Positions 37,329 to 47,133 are shown, counted from the first letter of the stretch. The stretch: 64,000 nucleotides of DNA from Azonexus hydrophilus DSM 23864 (GCF_000429605.1 NZ_KE386925.1:647209-711208); one strand, 5' to 3'. Made by a program: numbers and translations. Notes: generated by a model not told the origin, from the sequence alone.

Positions 37329-38591
37329 ATGAGCACTCGTCGCAGCTTCATCAAGGCCACCGTCCTCGCCGCCGCCCTGTCGTCGATCGGCATGGCCGCA
37401 CACGCCGCCGACACGATCAAGGTCGGCATCCTGCACTCGCTGTCCGGCACCATGGCGATTTCCGAAACAGCGCTGAAGGAAACCGCGCTGATGACCATCG
37501 AGGAAATCAACAAGAAGGGCGGCGTCCTCGGCAAGAAGCTCGAGCCGGTGGTCGTCGACCCGGCCTCCAACTGGCCGCTGTTCGCCGAAAAAGCCCGCCA
37601 GCTGCTGACCCAGGACAAGGTCGCGGTCACCTTCGGCTGCTGGACCTCGGTCTCGCGCAAGTCGGTCCTGCCGGTTTACAAGGAACTCAACGGCCTGCTT
37701 TTCTACCCGGTCCAGTACGAAGGTGAAGAACTCGAGAAGAACGTTTTCTACACCGGCGCCGCCCCCAACCAGCAGGCCATCCCGGCCGTCGAATACCTGA
37801 TGTCCAAGGACGGTGGTTCAGCCAAGCGCTTCGTCCTGCTCGGCACCGACTACGTCTATCCGCGCACCACCAACAAGATCCTGCGTGCCTTCCTGAAGTC
37901 CAAGGGTGTCGCCGACGCCGACATCATGGAAGAGTACACCCCGTTCGGCCACAGCGATTACCAGACCATCATCGCCAAGATCAAGCAGTTCTCCTCGCAA
38001 GGCAAGAAGACCGCCGTCGTGTCGACCATCAACGGTGACTCCAACGTGCCTTTCTACAAAGAACTCGGCAATGCCGGCCTGAAGGCCACCGACGTCCCGG
38101 TCGTCGCCTTCTCGGTCGGCGAAGAAGAACTGCGCGGCGTCGATACCAAGCCGCTGGTCGGCCACCTGGCCGCCTGGAACTACTTCCAGTCGCTGAAGAA
38201 CCCGGGAAACACCAAGTTCATCAAGATGTACAAGGACTGGGCCGCCAAGCAGAAGCTGCCGAACGCCAAAACTGTGGTCACCAACGACCCGATGGAAGCC
38301 ACCTACATCGGCATCCACATGTGGGCCCAGGCCGTTGAAAAGGCCAAGTCCACCGACACCGACAAGGTCATCGCCGCCATGGCCGGCCAGACCTTCAAGG
38401 CGCCGTCCGGCTTCACCGTCAAGATGGACGAGAAGAACCACCACCTGCACAAGCCGGTGTTCATCGGCGAAGTGAAGGCTGACGGTCAGTTCAACGTCGT
38501 CTGGAAGACCAAGGGTCCGGTCCGTGCCCAGCCGTGGAGCCCGTTCATCGAAGGCAACGACAAGAAGAAGGATGTTCCGGAAGGCAAGTAA
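37329..38591 (+). CDS. urtA: urea ABC transporter substrate-binding protein UrtA
   Basis: Periplasmic urea-binding protein of 420 aa. A signal peptide (about 26 residues with twin Arg in TRRSFIKA, ending AHA-A) is followed by the diagnostic IKVGILHSLSGTMAISETALKE, a strong signature of UrtA/AmiC-type binding proteins, and then FGCWTSVSRKSVLPV and NGLLFYPVQYEGEE. AAGGAG lies just before the ATG. In most genomes it is directly followed by urtB, but here urtBCDE starts 4.2 kb downstream. It has its own promoter with the shared urt motif and its own terminator. Confidence 0.96.
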   Translation: MSTRRSFIKATVLAAALSSIGMAAHAADTIKVGILHSLSGTMAISETALKETALMTIEEINKKGGVLGKKLEPVVVDPASNWPLFAEKARQLLTQDKVAVTFGCWTSVSRKSVLPVYKELNGLLFYPVQYEGEELEKNVFYTGAAPNQQAIPAVEYLMSKDGGSAKRFVLLGTDYVYPRTTNKILRAFLKSKGVADADIMEEYTPFGHSDYQTIIAKIKQFSSQGKKTAVVSTINGDSNVPFYKELGNAGLKATDVPVVAFSVGEEELRGVDTKPLVGHLAAWNYFQSLKNPGNTKFIKMYKDWAAKQKLPNAKTVVTNDPMEATYIGIHMWAQAVEKAKSTDTDKVIAAMAGQTFKAPSGFTVKMDEKNHHLHKPVFIGEVKADGQFNVVWKTKGPVRAQPWSPFIEGNDKKKDVPEGK

Positions 38592-38612
38592 ACCGGTACT
38601 TCAGTCACAGCA

Positions 38613-38642
38613 AAACGGGGGCCTCAGCCCCCGTTTGTTTTT
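38613..38642 (+). terminator. intrinsic terminator after urtA
   Basis: A 10-bp stem (AAACGGGGGC / GCCCCCGTTT, 4-nt loop) is followed by GTTTTT. It would block read-through from urtA toward the convergent gene. Confidence 0.8.
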
Positions 38643-38657
38643 GGCGTTCCGGAAAGC

Positions 38658-39308
38658 TTACTGCTTGAGCAGACCGACCACGTCCTCAACCAGATCAGCC
38701 TTCTCCTTGATCAGGTCGGAAACAGGATGGCCACGCCCGCCCAGTTCAATCTGGACCTTGGGCTCGGCAGATTGGGTGAAGGCCTTTGGCTGCCATGCGG
38801 CCCAACGATCATTCTTGTTGTAGGCAAACAGTTTCTTGGTCTGAGTCATCGGCAATCCGCGATCATCCACCGAAGCGAACTGGATTACCGTATTGAAGAC
38901 CCCGTCATCCTGACTGCGTGCATAGTTGGCAGCCAGTTCGCCACCACGGCTATGGCCCATCAGGGAAATCTTCGTCGCACCGGTTTCCCTGGCATGCGCG
39001 ACCAAGGCAGCAACCTCATTGAAACCGGCGCCAGCCTGCCCGGCCCAGCTCGGTGCAATCACGCGGAACCCGGCAGCCGCCAGCGCCTGCCCCATTTCGC
39101 CGCCGTTACCACTGAAGAAGAAGCGGCGGTCAGTTCCGCCACCGCCATGCAGCGCGATGACGACATGCTCGCCCGCCCCCATGGTCATCACCGAGACATT
39201 CATCTCACCATGCTTGATCACCGATTCTTCCTGGGCCTGCAACGAAGCAGCACCGAAAGAGAGCACACACCCCATTACCGCCATCCATTTCCTGAACATT
39301 ATTTTCAC
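38658..39308 (-). CDS. exported alpha/beta-hydrolase
   Basis: Secreted or periplasmic alpha/beta-hydrolase of 216 aa with a signal peptide (about 1-25, ending LQA-Q). The oxyanion region ALHGGGGTDRRFFF, nucleophile elbow GHSRGG and a late acid/His pair (YNKNDRWAAW and GRGHPVS) are visible. The substrate is unknown. It is convergent with urtA and shares no obvious pathway with it; it forms part of the block that separates urtA from urtB. Confidence 0.8.
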   Translation of the reverse strand: MKIMFRKWMAVMGCVLSFGAASLQAQEESVIKHGEMNVSVMTMGAGEHVVIALHGGGGTDRRFFFSGNGGEMGQALAAAGFRVIAPSWAGQAGAGFNEVAALVAHARETGATKISLMGHSRGGELAANYARSQDDGVFNTVIQFASVDDRGLPMTQTKKLFAYNKNDRWAAWQPKAFTQSAEPKVQIELGGRGHPVSDLIKEKADLVEDVVGLLKQ

Positions 39309-39438
39309 TCCCTAGAACGATCATTGAAAGACTGCATTGGCCCACCCGGGAAGCAACGACGCATCCCGGACTTGCCAGCAGCATCATAGCCAATCGCAAG
39401 AAATACCACAGCCAGCAATTACCCCAGTCAGATCGAAT

Positions 39439-40044
39439 TCAGGCGTCGGGGTGCGCGGCACGCCACGCCTGATAAAGGCGCAAGGCAACATGGGCGTCGT
39501 TGGCGGCATAGCGCAGTTGCCGTTCGTCGAGACGGCGGGTGGCCCAGTTGCTGGTACCGGTCTTTTTCGATTTCTGGAATCGCTGGCCGAAGAAGTGCGC
39601 GACCGCGACCTTGGCGCCGACGGTGCCGCGATGACCGGGACCGCGCAGTTTCTCGCCGAGATCAAGCAGGTTGCGCGGCACGATGTCGAGACGGCGCTTG
39701 AGCGCGCTGCGGTCGTTGCCCAGGCCGAAGCCGACCTTGAGCAGCGTCGGCGACTCGAGTATCTCGCGCAGCAAGGGATGAACCTCGGCATTGGCCACCT
39801 GGAACAACCAGGCATGATCGTCGGTGGCGAGCTGGATCAGGTGCGGCCCGGTCGATTCCTCGCCCTTGCGGAAGGTCGGTTTGGATTCGCTGTCGAAACC
39901 GATCACCTCCGCCGCCCGCAAGGCGCCGCCCGCTGCGGCCAGTGCCGCCCCGCCTTCAACCAGGGTGATCCGGTCCAGATCGAGCCCGGGATACAGCGGC
40001 AGATCGTCGGTCAAATCGGTGCGACTGACTTCCACCGCGCTCAT
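39439..40044 (-). CDS. 3'-5' exonuclease, RNase D-like DEDDy domain
   Basis: Single-domain exonuclease of 201 aa. Exo I is IGFDSESKPTF, Exo II lies in VGFGLGNDRSALKRRL, and Exo III is RQLRYAANDAHVALRLY with the Tyr of the DEDDy type. No HRDC domain follows, so it is shorter than RNase D and resembles the WRN-like exonuclease group. The start overlaps the stop of the upstream esterase gene as ATGA, so the two are co-translated. Whether the substrate is DNA or RNA cannot be told. Confidence 0.85.
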   Translation of the reverse strand: MSAVEVSRTDLTDDLPLYPGLDLDRITLVEGGAALAAAGGALRAAEVIGFDSESKPTFRKGEESTGPHLIQLATDDHAWLFQVANAEVHPLLREILESPTLLKVGFGLGNDRSALKRRLDIVPRNLLDLGEKLRGPGHRGTVGAKVAVAHFFGQRFQKSKKTGTSNWATRRLDERQLRYAANDAHVALRLYQAWRAAHPDA

Positions 40045-40715
40045 GCCAGGCGCGCCTGCAACCAGCGGCCGATATCGGCAATTTCTTCGATGCAGACACT
40101 GTGCTGCATCGGGTATTCATGCCAGTCGACGGCATAGCCTTCGCCCAGCAGCAGGTCGCGCGCCTGTTTGCCGAGAACGGGCGCGACCACGTCGTCGTCG
40201 CTGCCGTGGGCGGCAAATACCGGGATCAGCCGGTTGGCCGGTGCCGCCTCGCGCGCCAGCAAGGACGCCGATGGAATGTAGGTCGATAGCGCAATCACGC
40301 CGCCGAGCGCCTGCGGGTGGGTCAGCGCGCCCAGGTAGGCGACCGCCCCGCCCTGCGAGAAACCGGCGACGAAAATCCGCGAACAGGCAATGCCGCGCTC
40401 GTTTTCCCGGGCAATCAGACAACGCAGCGCCTCGCGGGAAGCGAGCAGGCCGGCTTCGTCGATCCGCCTTTCGTTCGGCGACAACGACAAGATGTCGTAC
40501 CAGGCCGGCATCACCCAGCCGCCGTTGCAGGTCACCGGGATTTCCGGTGCGTGCGGAAAAATGAAGCGGACGCCGACATCGTCGGGCAGGCCCAACTCGG
40601 GGACCACCGGCACGAAATCCGAACCGTCGGCCCCCAGGCCGTGCAGCCAGATGACGCTGAAACTGGGCGGTACGCTGCCGTGTTCGATTTCGATGGCGGG
40701 CAAACAATCCTGCAT
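40041..40715 (-). CDS. carboxylesterase / phospholipase family hydrolase
   Basis: Cytoplasmic alpha/beta-hydrolase of 224 aa, typical of the bacterial carboxylesterase/lysophospholipase (Abhydrolase_2) family. IWLHGLGADGSDFVPVV is the oxyanion segment, GFSQGGAVAYL the nucleophile elbow, FAAHGSDDDVV the acid loop and YPMQHSVC the catalytic His. The start at 40715 has AGGAG upstream; a longer frame lacks this. It is coupled to the downstream exonuclease gene. Confidence 0.9.
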   Translation of the reverse strand: MQDCLPAIEIEHGSVPPSFSVIWLHGLGADGSDFVPVVPELGLPDDVGVRFIFPHAPEIPVTCNGGWVMPAWYDILSLSPNERRIDEAGLLASREALRCLIARENERGIACSRIFVAGFSQGGAVAYLGALTHPQALGGVIALSTYIPSASLLAREAAPANRLIPVFAAHGSDDDVVAPVLGKQARDLLLGEGYAVDWHEYPMQHSVCIEEIADIGRWLQARLA

Positions 40716-40969
40716 GGCAACTCCTGACGGCAAATGGACTCGGCGGCAAACGACGCTCAGGCGCAGTATAGCGACAGCACTGCAAATTGCCCCCAAGACC
40801 CTATTTCGAAGCGAAAAAACCTCACCCGCTCAGGCTGACGGTGGCATAATCGCGAGGCTTCCTAAAACAAAAACACCCCTCCCCAAACCAGATAGCACTG
40901 CGATGTCCCAAGCCAGCGTGCGCGGTCGTCGTGGTCACGATGTTTTTCAACACATCAGGGAGGTATGCA

Positions 40970-41413
40970 GTGAATCGCGAAGAGTTCTTCAGCAGCATCG
41001 ATGCCAAGATTTCCCGTGTAAACGTCAGCGCCGTGGACGTACCGGCTGAAAATCAGGCTTTTCTGGAAATGGTCGTTGCCCGCTTGCAACCGGTTGTCGC
41101 GTCGTATCAGGCCAGGCTCGCGGAGCGCAAGATCATTGCCGAGATCAAGGCTTCCCCGGTCAGCATTTCCTTCACCCTGCACTATCGTGATGGCGGCCAT
41201 TGCGGCCTGACCCTCGATGGCCACCTGTCCGACCGGCGGATCGAGATCACCGCCCACTACACCAACGAAAACGGTCAAAACTACGTCAATTCGCTTGGCA
41301 TCACCTACGGACGTGACAACTGGCAGGACAGCATCTTCGAAGAAGCGCTGCAGAAGTGCATCGACGATTTCCTGTTCTATGCGGCCCGCCATGGTGGCAT
41401 CTATCTGAACTAA
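40970..41413 (+). CDS. conserved-looking hypothetical protein
   Basis: Predicted soluble protein of 147 aa with no motif I can name. It starts at GTG 40970, where AGGGAGGT gives a strong ribosome binding site. The composition is normal for the window, with alternating strand and helix prediction (SISFTLHYRDGGHCGLTLDGHL, in two pieces). A terminator follows. The 254-bp upstream gap holds a CATAAT -10-like box at 40845. It lies just before the first copy of the urtB-derived repeat. Function unknown. Confidence 0.65.
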   Translation: MNREEFFSSIDAKISRVNVSAVDVPAENQAFLEMVVARLQPVVASYQARLAERKIIAEIKASPVSISFTLHYRDGGHCGLTLDGHLSDRRIEITAHYTNENGQNYVNSLGITYGRDNWQDSIFEEALQKCIDDFLFYAARHGGIYLN

Positions 41414-41435
41414 ATACATCAGTTCGCGTAAGTTT

Positions 41436-41461
41436 GCCCGGCATCTGCCGGGCTTTTTTTG
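41436..41461 (+). terminator. intrinsic terminator after the 40970 gene
   Basis: A perfect 8-bp stem (GCCCGGCA / TGCCGGGC) with a 2-nt loop, so the apex probably opens in practice, is followed by seven or more T. Confidence 0.85.
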
Positions 41462-41474
41462 TTTACCGCTCAGT

Positions 41475-41597
41475 CCTACGCAATTCATCGTATTCCCCGC
41501 CGGGGGTCCGCTCCTTAATCTGTCGCTGCACTGCACAAATTGCGGATGGAACCCCATGAAAAAACTACTCACCACCCTGTTACTGCTGACCGGCGCC
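41475..41597 (+). repeat. 123-bp direct repeat, copy A (urtB promoter and first codons)
   Basis: Identical to 42730-42852 at 122 of 123 positions; the single mismatch is T41515 versus G42770, the base next to the -10-like TAATCT. The repeat contains the TACG-N8-CGTA site, the -10-like box, the ribosome binding region and the first 14 codons of urtB. Homology stops abruptly at both ends (T41474 vs C42729, G41598 vs C42853). The copies bracket a 1132-bp segment with a terC-like gene. Confidence 0.95.
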
Positions 41598-41675
41598 GGG
41601 AGTGGCTTGGCGGTTGCGGTTTTAGCGGAATCATCCCTCGGCTTTTCCGAGTGCCTGCACATTGACCGGTACTGA
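41556..41675 (+). pseudogene. urtB 5' remnant (39-codon truncated leader)
   Basis: The first 14 codons match urtB (MKKLLTTLLLLTGA), then the frame continues into unrelated sequence and stops at 41673-41675. It encodes a signal-peptide-like leader but no UrtB domain. It may be translated as a leader peptide upstream of the terC-like gene. Confidence 0.75.
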
Positions 41676-41741
41676 CCCACCGCCTATTCTCGGCGGCATT
41701 TTCGGTGGCCACCCGGCCATCGCACATCGCCGGGAAAAATT

Positions 41742-42701
41742 TTGGAAACTATCGGTAGCTGGGGGCTGTGGGCCACGTTTTTCAGCATCGTGCTGACGAT
41801 GCTGGCCATCGACCTGTTCGTCGTTGGCGGCGGCAAACAGCACCGCGTCTCGGTACGCGAAGCTGGCACCTGGACGCTGATCTGGATCAGCGTCTCGATG
41901 CTCTTTGCCCTGGGCTTGTGGGCCTATCTCGACCAGACCGCCGGCCGTGCGATGGCCAACCAGAAGGCGCTGGAATTCGTCACCGGCTACCTGATCGAGA
42001 AATCACTGGCCGTGGACAACCTGTTCGTCTGGCTGATGCTGTTCAATTTCTTCGCCATTCCCATGGAGTTGCAGAAACGGGTGCTGATCTATGGCGTACT
42101 GGGCGCCATCGTCCTGCGTACCGGGATGATCTTCGCCGGCGTCTGGCTGGTGGCGCAGTTCCATTGGTTGCTTTATGTATTTGGCGCCTTCCTGCTGGTC
42201 ACCGGAATCAAGATGTGGTGGTTCGCCGACCAGGAACCCGATCTCGAAACCAATCCCATCCTGCGGTGGATTCGCGGCCACATGAAGGTCACCAATCAGC
42301 TCGAAGGTGAGCGCTTCGTGGTTTACCGCGAGGAAGGCGGCAAACTGGTGCGCTACGTCACCCCCCTGTTCCTGGTGCTGGTCCTGGTTGAATTCTCCGA
42401 CATCATTTTCGCAGTGGATTCGATTCCGGCGATCTTTGCGATCACCACCGACCCGTTCATCGTACTGACTTCGAACATCTTCGCCATCCTCGGCCTGCGC
42501 GCGATGTACTTCCTGCTCGCCGAGATGGCCGACCGCTTCGCGCTGCTGAAATACGGCCTGTCGATGGTGCTCATCTTCATCGGCACCAAGATGCTGCTGA
42601 TCGACATCTACAAGATCCCCGTCTTGTTCTCGCTCGGCGTCGTTGCCGCGATCATCGGCACCTCGGTGATCCTCTCGCTGCGCCAGACCCGCAAGCGCTG
42701 A
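41742..42701 (+). CDS. TerC/Alx-family integral membrane protein
   Basis: Membrane protein of 319 aa with about nine hydrophobic segments. The TerC acidic motifs are present: TMLAIDLFVVGG in the first helix, EKSLAVDNLFVW, and EFSDIIFAVDSIPAIFAITTDPFIV. This family includes the Mn2+ exporter Alx/MntP-like group and tellurite-resistance TerC. The start is TTG 41742 behind GGGAAAAAT, a modest ribosome binding site. The gene lies between two copies of the urtB promoter repeat, and copy A would drive it. That makes it look inserted into, and possibly co-regulated with, the urea transporter. Confidence 0.88.
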   Translation: METIGSWGLWATFFSIVLTMLAIDLFVVGGGKQHRVSVREAGTWTLIWISVSMLFALGLWAYLDQTAGRAMANQKALEFVTGYLIEKSLAVDNLFVWLMLFNFFAIPMELQKRVLIYGVLGAIVLRTGMIFAGVWLVAQFHWLLYVFGAFLLVTGIKMWWFADQEPDLETNPILRWIRGHMKVTNQLEGERFVVYREEGGKLVRYVTPLFLVLVLVEFSDIIFAVDSIPAIFAITTDPFIVLTSNIFAILGLRAMYFLLAEMADRFALLKYGLSMVLIFIGTKMLLIDIYKIPVLFSLGVVAAIIGTSVILSLRQTRKR

Positions 42702-42707
42702 CCGACC

Positions 42708-42731
42708 GGGCCGGCCGTCCACCGCCGGCCC
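42708..42731 (+). terminator. GC-rich hairpin after terC-like gene
   Basis: An 8-bp perfect stem (GGGCCGGC / GCCGGCCC, 8-nt loop) starts 6 bp after the stop and runs into the edge of repeat copy B. There is no T-run, so termination is uncertain. Confidence 0.4.
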
Positions 42732-42852
42732 TACGCAATTCATCGTATTCCCCGCCGGGGGTCCGCTCCGTAATCTGTCGCTGCACTGCACAAATTGCGG
42801 ATGGAACCCCATGAAAAAACTACTCACCACCCTGTTACTGCTGACCGGCGCC
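42730..42852 (+). repeat. 123-bp direct repeat, copy B (functional urtB start)
   Basis: Second copy of the 41475-41597 repeat, offset by exactly 1255 bp. It supplies the promoter, the ribosome binding region and the first 14 codons of intact urtB. TACG-N8-CGTA is at 42732-42747 and TAATCT at 42771-42776, the same 40-nt distance as at urtA. Confidence 0.95.
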
Positions 42853-44391
42853 CTGTGCGCCTGGGCAGGCCCCGACCCGGCCCTGGTCCGGCAACTGGCC
42901 GCCGACGACAACAGCGACAAGATCGCCGCCATCCAGCAACTGGCCGCTGCGGCTGAACCTGGCACGGCCGGTATCCTGCAAGCCATGGCTGACGACAGCC
43001 TGTACGTGCTCGACGACAAACTCTTCGTCTTCGACGGCGAGAACACGCTCGACGCCTTCAGCGGAGAAACCGTCGAACTGCCCGAGGGCGCCGACACGAT
43101 CACGGTCAACAACCGCCTGCGCGGCGAACTGGCCAACGCCCTGGCCGCGCTCAAGCTGTTCGACGAGGATCGCGCCGTGCGCCTGAACGCTGCCCGCGAA
43201 CTGCAGAGCAATGTCGGTGCCGAATTGGCACCGGTGCTGGCCAAGGCCAAAGCCAGCGAGAGCGACCCGCATATCCTCGAACTGCTGACCACCGCCTACG
43301 CCAAGGCCACCCTGCAGGATGCCGACCCGGCCGTCCGTCTGGCTGCCGTGGCCGCGCTGGCTGAAGTACAGACGCCGGCGGTGCGCAGCCTGCTGCTGCC
43401 GCTGACCGACCCGGCCAACGAGGCCGACAAGTTGGTACGCGAAGCGGCCATCCAGGCGCTCAAGACCATCGAACGCAGCCTGGCCTGGGGCGACACGCTG
43501 GCCGCCGTTTTCTCCGGCCTGTCGCTCGGCTCCATCCTGCTGCTGGCCGCGCTCGGCCTGGCCATCACTTACGGCGTCATGGGTATCATCAACATGGCCC
43601 ACGGCGAACTGCTGATGGTCGGCGCCTACACCGCCTATGTGATGCAGAGCCTGTTCCGCAGCCACTTCCCCGAATTGATCGACTGGTATCTGCCGGCCGC
43701 CATCCCGGTCGCCTTCTTCACCGCCGCCGCAGTCGGCGTGCTGATGGAGCGGACGGTGATCCGCTGGCTCTACGGGCGCACACTGGAAACCCTGCTCGCC
43801 ACCTGGGGCCTGTCGCTGATCCTGATCCAGGCGGCACGCGTGATCTTCGGCGCGCAGAATGTCGAGGTCGCTAACCCGAGCTGGATGTCCGGCGGCGTCG
43901 AACTCCTGCCCAACCTCATCCTGCCGTGGAACCGCGTGATCATCATCGGCTTCGCGCTGTTCGTGCTGTTCCTGGTCTGGGTGCTGATGAACAAGACGCG
44001 GCTCGGCATGTTCGTCCGCGCCGTCACGCAGAACCGTCCGATGGCAGGCTGCGTCGGCGTGCCGACCTCGCGCATCGACACCATGGCCTTCGCGCTCGGC
44101 GCCGGCATCGCCGGTCTCGGCGGCGTGGCGCTCTCCCAGATTTCCAACGTCGGCCCGGACATGGGTCAGGGCTACATCGTCGATTCCTTCATGGTCGTCG
44201 TCGTCGGCGGCGTCGGCCAACTGGCTGGTGCGGTCTGGGCAGCGCTGGGCCTGGGCATCTTCTCCAAGCTGCTCGAAGGCTGGGCCGGCGCGGTGATCGC
44301 CAAGATCGCCATCCTCGTCGCCATCATCATCTTCATCCAGAAGCGTCCGCAGGGCATCTTTGCCTTGAAGGGCCGCTTTGCCGACCAGTAA
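42811..44391 (+). CDS. urtB: urea ABC transporter permease UrtB
   Basis: Inner-membrane permease of 526 aa, LivH-like, with the long periplasmic N-terminal extension typical of UrtB: a signal peptide and HEAT-like helical repeats (about 25-220) before the membrane core. The core shows SLGSILLLAALGLAITYGVMGIINMAHGELLM and the late GVPTSRIDTMAFALGAGIAGLGG. It pairs with UrtC to carry urea. The gene starts the urtBCDE operon, and its first 123 bp of promoter plus coding sequence are duplicated upstream of the terC-like gene. Confidence 0.95.
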   Translation: MKKLLTTLLLLTGALCAWAGPDPALVRQLAADDNSDKIAAIQQLAAAAEPGTAGILQAMADDSLYVLDDKLFVFDGENTLDAFSGETVELPEGADTITVNNRLRGELANALAALKLFDEDRAVRLNAARELQSNVGAELAPVLAKAKASESDPHILELLTTAYAKATLQDADPAVRLAAVAALAEVQTPAVRSLLLPLTDPANEADKLVREAAIQALKTIERSLAWGDTLAAVFSGLSLGSILLLAALGLAITYGVMGIINMAHGELLMVGAYTAYVMQSLFRSHFPELIDWYLPAAIPVAFFTAAAVGVLMERTVIRWLYGRTLETLLATWGLSLILIQAARVIFGAQNVEVANPSWMSGGVELLPNLILPWNRVIIIGFALFVLFLVWVLMNKTRLGMFVRAVTQNRPMAGCVGVPTSRIDTMAFALGAGIAGLGGVALSQISNVGPDMGQGYIVDSFMVVVVGGVGQLAGAVWAALGLGIFSKLLEGWAGAVIAKIAILVAIIIFIQKRPQGIFALKGRFADQ

Positions 44392-44401
44392 GGAGCGACC
44401 C

Positions 44402-45552
44402 ATGTCTGCCATAACTTCCGCCCTCCCGCTCCCCGCTTCCGGCCGCGTGCCGCTGACGCTACGCGTCTTCGCCGCACTCGACCGCAAGGCCTGGATCGCC
44501 CTTGGCGTCTTCCTCGCCCTAGCGCTGGTCGTCGTCCCGGTGCTGCACCTGGCGCTGCCGCCGGAAAATGCTTTCCACGTATCGACCTACGCGATCACCT
44601 TGATCGGCAAGATCATGTGCTACGCGCTGGTCGCCGTCGCCATGGACCTGATCTGGGGCTACGGCGGCATCCTCTCGCTCGGCCACGGCCTCTTTTTCGC
44701 GCTCGGCGGCTACGCCTTCGGCATGTACCTGATGCGCCAGATCGGCCGCGACGGCAGCTACGGCGCCGACCTGCCCGACTTCATGGTATTCCTCGACTGG
44801 AAGGAACTACCCTGGTTCTGGCTCGGCAGCGACAGCTTCGGCTGGGCCGCCTTCCTGGTCCTCGCGGTACCGGCCATCGTCGCCTTCGTCTTCGGCTACT
44901 TCGCCTTCCGCTCGCGGATCAAGGGCGTCTATTTCTCGATCATCACCCAGGCGCTGACCTACGCCGCGATGTTGCTGTTCTTCCGCAACGAAACCGGTTT
45001 CGGCGGCAACAACGGCTTCACCGACTTCAAGCGCATCCTCGGCTATTCGATCACCGCGCCGGAGACCCGGCTGGTGCTGTTCGGCCTGACCGCCATCGCG
45101 CTCGCCGCAACACTGGTTTTTTCCGCCTGGCTGGTCAAATCGAAGTTCGGCCGCGTGCTCACCGCCATCCGCGACGCCGAAAGCCGGGTCATGTTCATCG
45201 GCTACAACCCGCTCTGGTACAAGCTGAGCATCTGGGTCATCTCGGCCGTGCTGTGCGGCATTGCCGGCGCGCTCTACGTACCCCAGGTCGGCATCATCAA
45301 CCCGTCGGAAATGAGCGCCGCCAACTCGATCGAGATCGCCATCTGGGTCGCCGTCGGCGGGCGTGGCACGCTGATCGGCCCGGTCATCGGCGCCTTCACG
45401 GTCAATCTGGCCAAGAGCTGGTTCACCGTCTCCTTCCCGGAATACTGGCTGTTCTTCCTCGGCCTGCTGTTCATCGTCGTCACCCTGCTGCTGCCGCAGG
45501 GCTTGGTCGGCCTGTGGAAGAAAATCATGAGCAAGAAACAAGGAGCCCAGGC

Positions 45553-45556
<4 letters not shown>
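44402..45556 (+). CDS. urtC: urea ABC transporter permease UrtC
   Basis: Second membrane permease, 384 aa, LivM-like. Hydrophobic segments include YAITLIGKIMCYALVAVAMDLIWGYGGILSLGHGLFFALGGYAFGMYLMRQ, a family signature read here in order, and IKGVYFSIITQALTYAAML. I start it at ATG 44402 behind AAGGAG, 10 bp after urtB, rather than at the upstream Met inside the urtB end. It overlaps urtD by ATGA. Confidence 0.95.
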
Positions 45557-46383
<827 letters not shown>

Positions 46384-46385
46384 CC

Positions 46386-47078
46386 ATGCTCAAAATCGAC
46401 AACCTCCACCAGGCCTACGGCGGCTCGCACATTCTGCGCGGCCTCAGTTTCGAACTGCAGAAGGGCGAAGTCACCACCCTGCTCGGCCGCAACGGCGTCG
46501 GCAAGACCACCCTGCTGAAAACGCTGATGGGCCTGGTCAAACCGAAATCCGGCAGCATCACCCTGGCCGACCGCGACATCACCGCGCTGCCGCCGCACGA
46601 GCGCGTCAAGGCCGGCATCGGCTACGTGCCGCAGGGCCGCGAGATATTCCCGCGGCTGACGGTCGAGGAAAACCTGCTGATGGGCCTGGCGACCAAGCCC
46701 GGCAGCACCAAGATCCCGCAGCGCATCTTCGACATGTTCCCGGTACTGAAGCAGATGATGCACCGCCGCGGCGGCGACCTCTCCGGCGGCCAGCAGCAGC
46801 AACTGGCCATCGGCCGCGCGCTGGCCATGGGCCCGTCGCTGCTGATCCTCGACGAACCGACCGAGGGCATCCAGCCGTCGATCATCAAGGACATCGAACG
46901 CGCCATCCGCATGCTCGCCGAAACCGGCGAAATGGCCATCCTGCTGGTCGAGCAGTACTACGACTTCGCCGAATCCCTGGCCGACCAGTACCTGCTGATG
47001 GAACGCGGCGAATTCATCATGCGCGGTCGCGGCGAGACCATGCCGCAGGATGGGGTGCGGGAAGCGCTGGCGGTGTGA
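46386..47078 (+). CDS. urtE: urea ABC transporter ATPase UrtE
   Basis: Second ATP-binding subunit, 230 aa, LivF-like. Walker A is LLGRNGVGKTTLLKT, the signature DLSGGQQQQLAIGRALAMGPSLLILDEPTEGIQP contains Walker B, and LLVEQYYDFAESLADQYLLMERGEF holds the Q/H switch equivalent. It starts 2 bp after urtD and ends the urt operon. No urease genes are in the window, so internal urea use must rely on genes elsewhere. Confidence 0.95.
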   Translation: MLKIDNLHQAYGGSHILRGLSFELQKGEVTTLLGRNGVGKTTLLKTLMGLVKPKSGSITLADRDITALPPHERVKAGIGYVPQGREIFPRLTVEENLLMGLATKPGSTKIPQRIFDMFPVLKQMMHRRGGDLSGGQQQQLAIGRALAMGPSLLILDEPTEGIQPSIIKDIERAIRMLAETGEMAILLVEQYYDFAESLADQYLLMERGEFIMRGRGETMPQDGVREALAV

Positions 47079-47133
47079 CGGGCATGGCGGCGGTCAGCCC
47101 CACCGCCCGTCATTCTGGCGGAAACGGCAAGCT

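Noticed and set aside
41598..41741. Mn2+ riboswitch (yybP-ykoY type) ahead of the terC-like gene
   Set aside because: GGGAGTGGC resembles part of the motif, but I could not find the second conserved element or a consistent pairing, so it is not claimed.
41475..42852. Insertion sequence or composite transposon around terC
   Set aside because: The repeats are urtB promoter and coding sequence, with no transposase gene, no terminal inverted repeats and no short target duplication seen.
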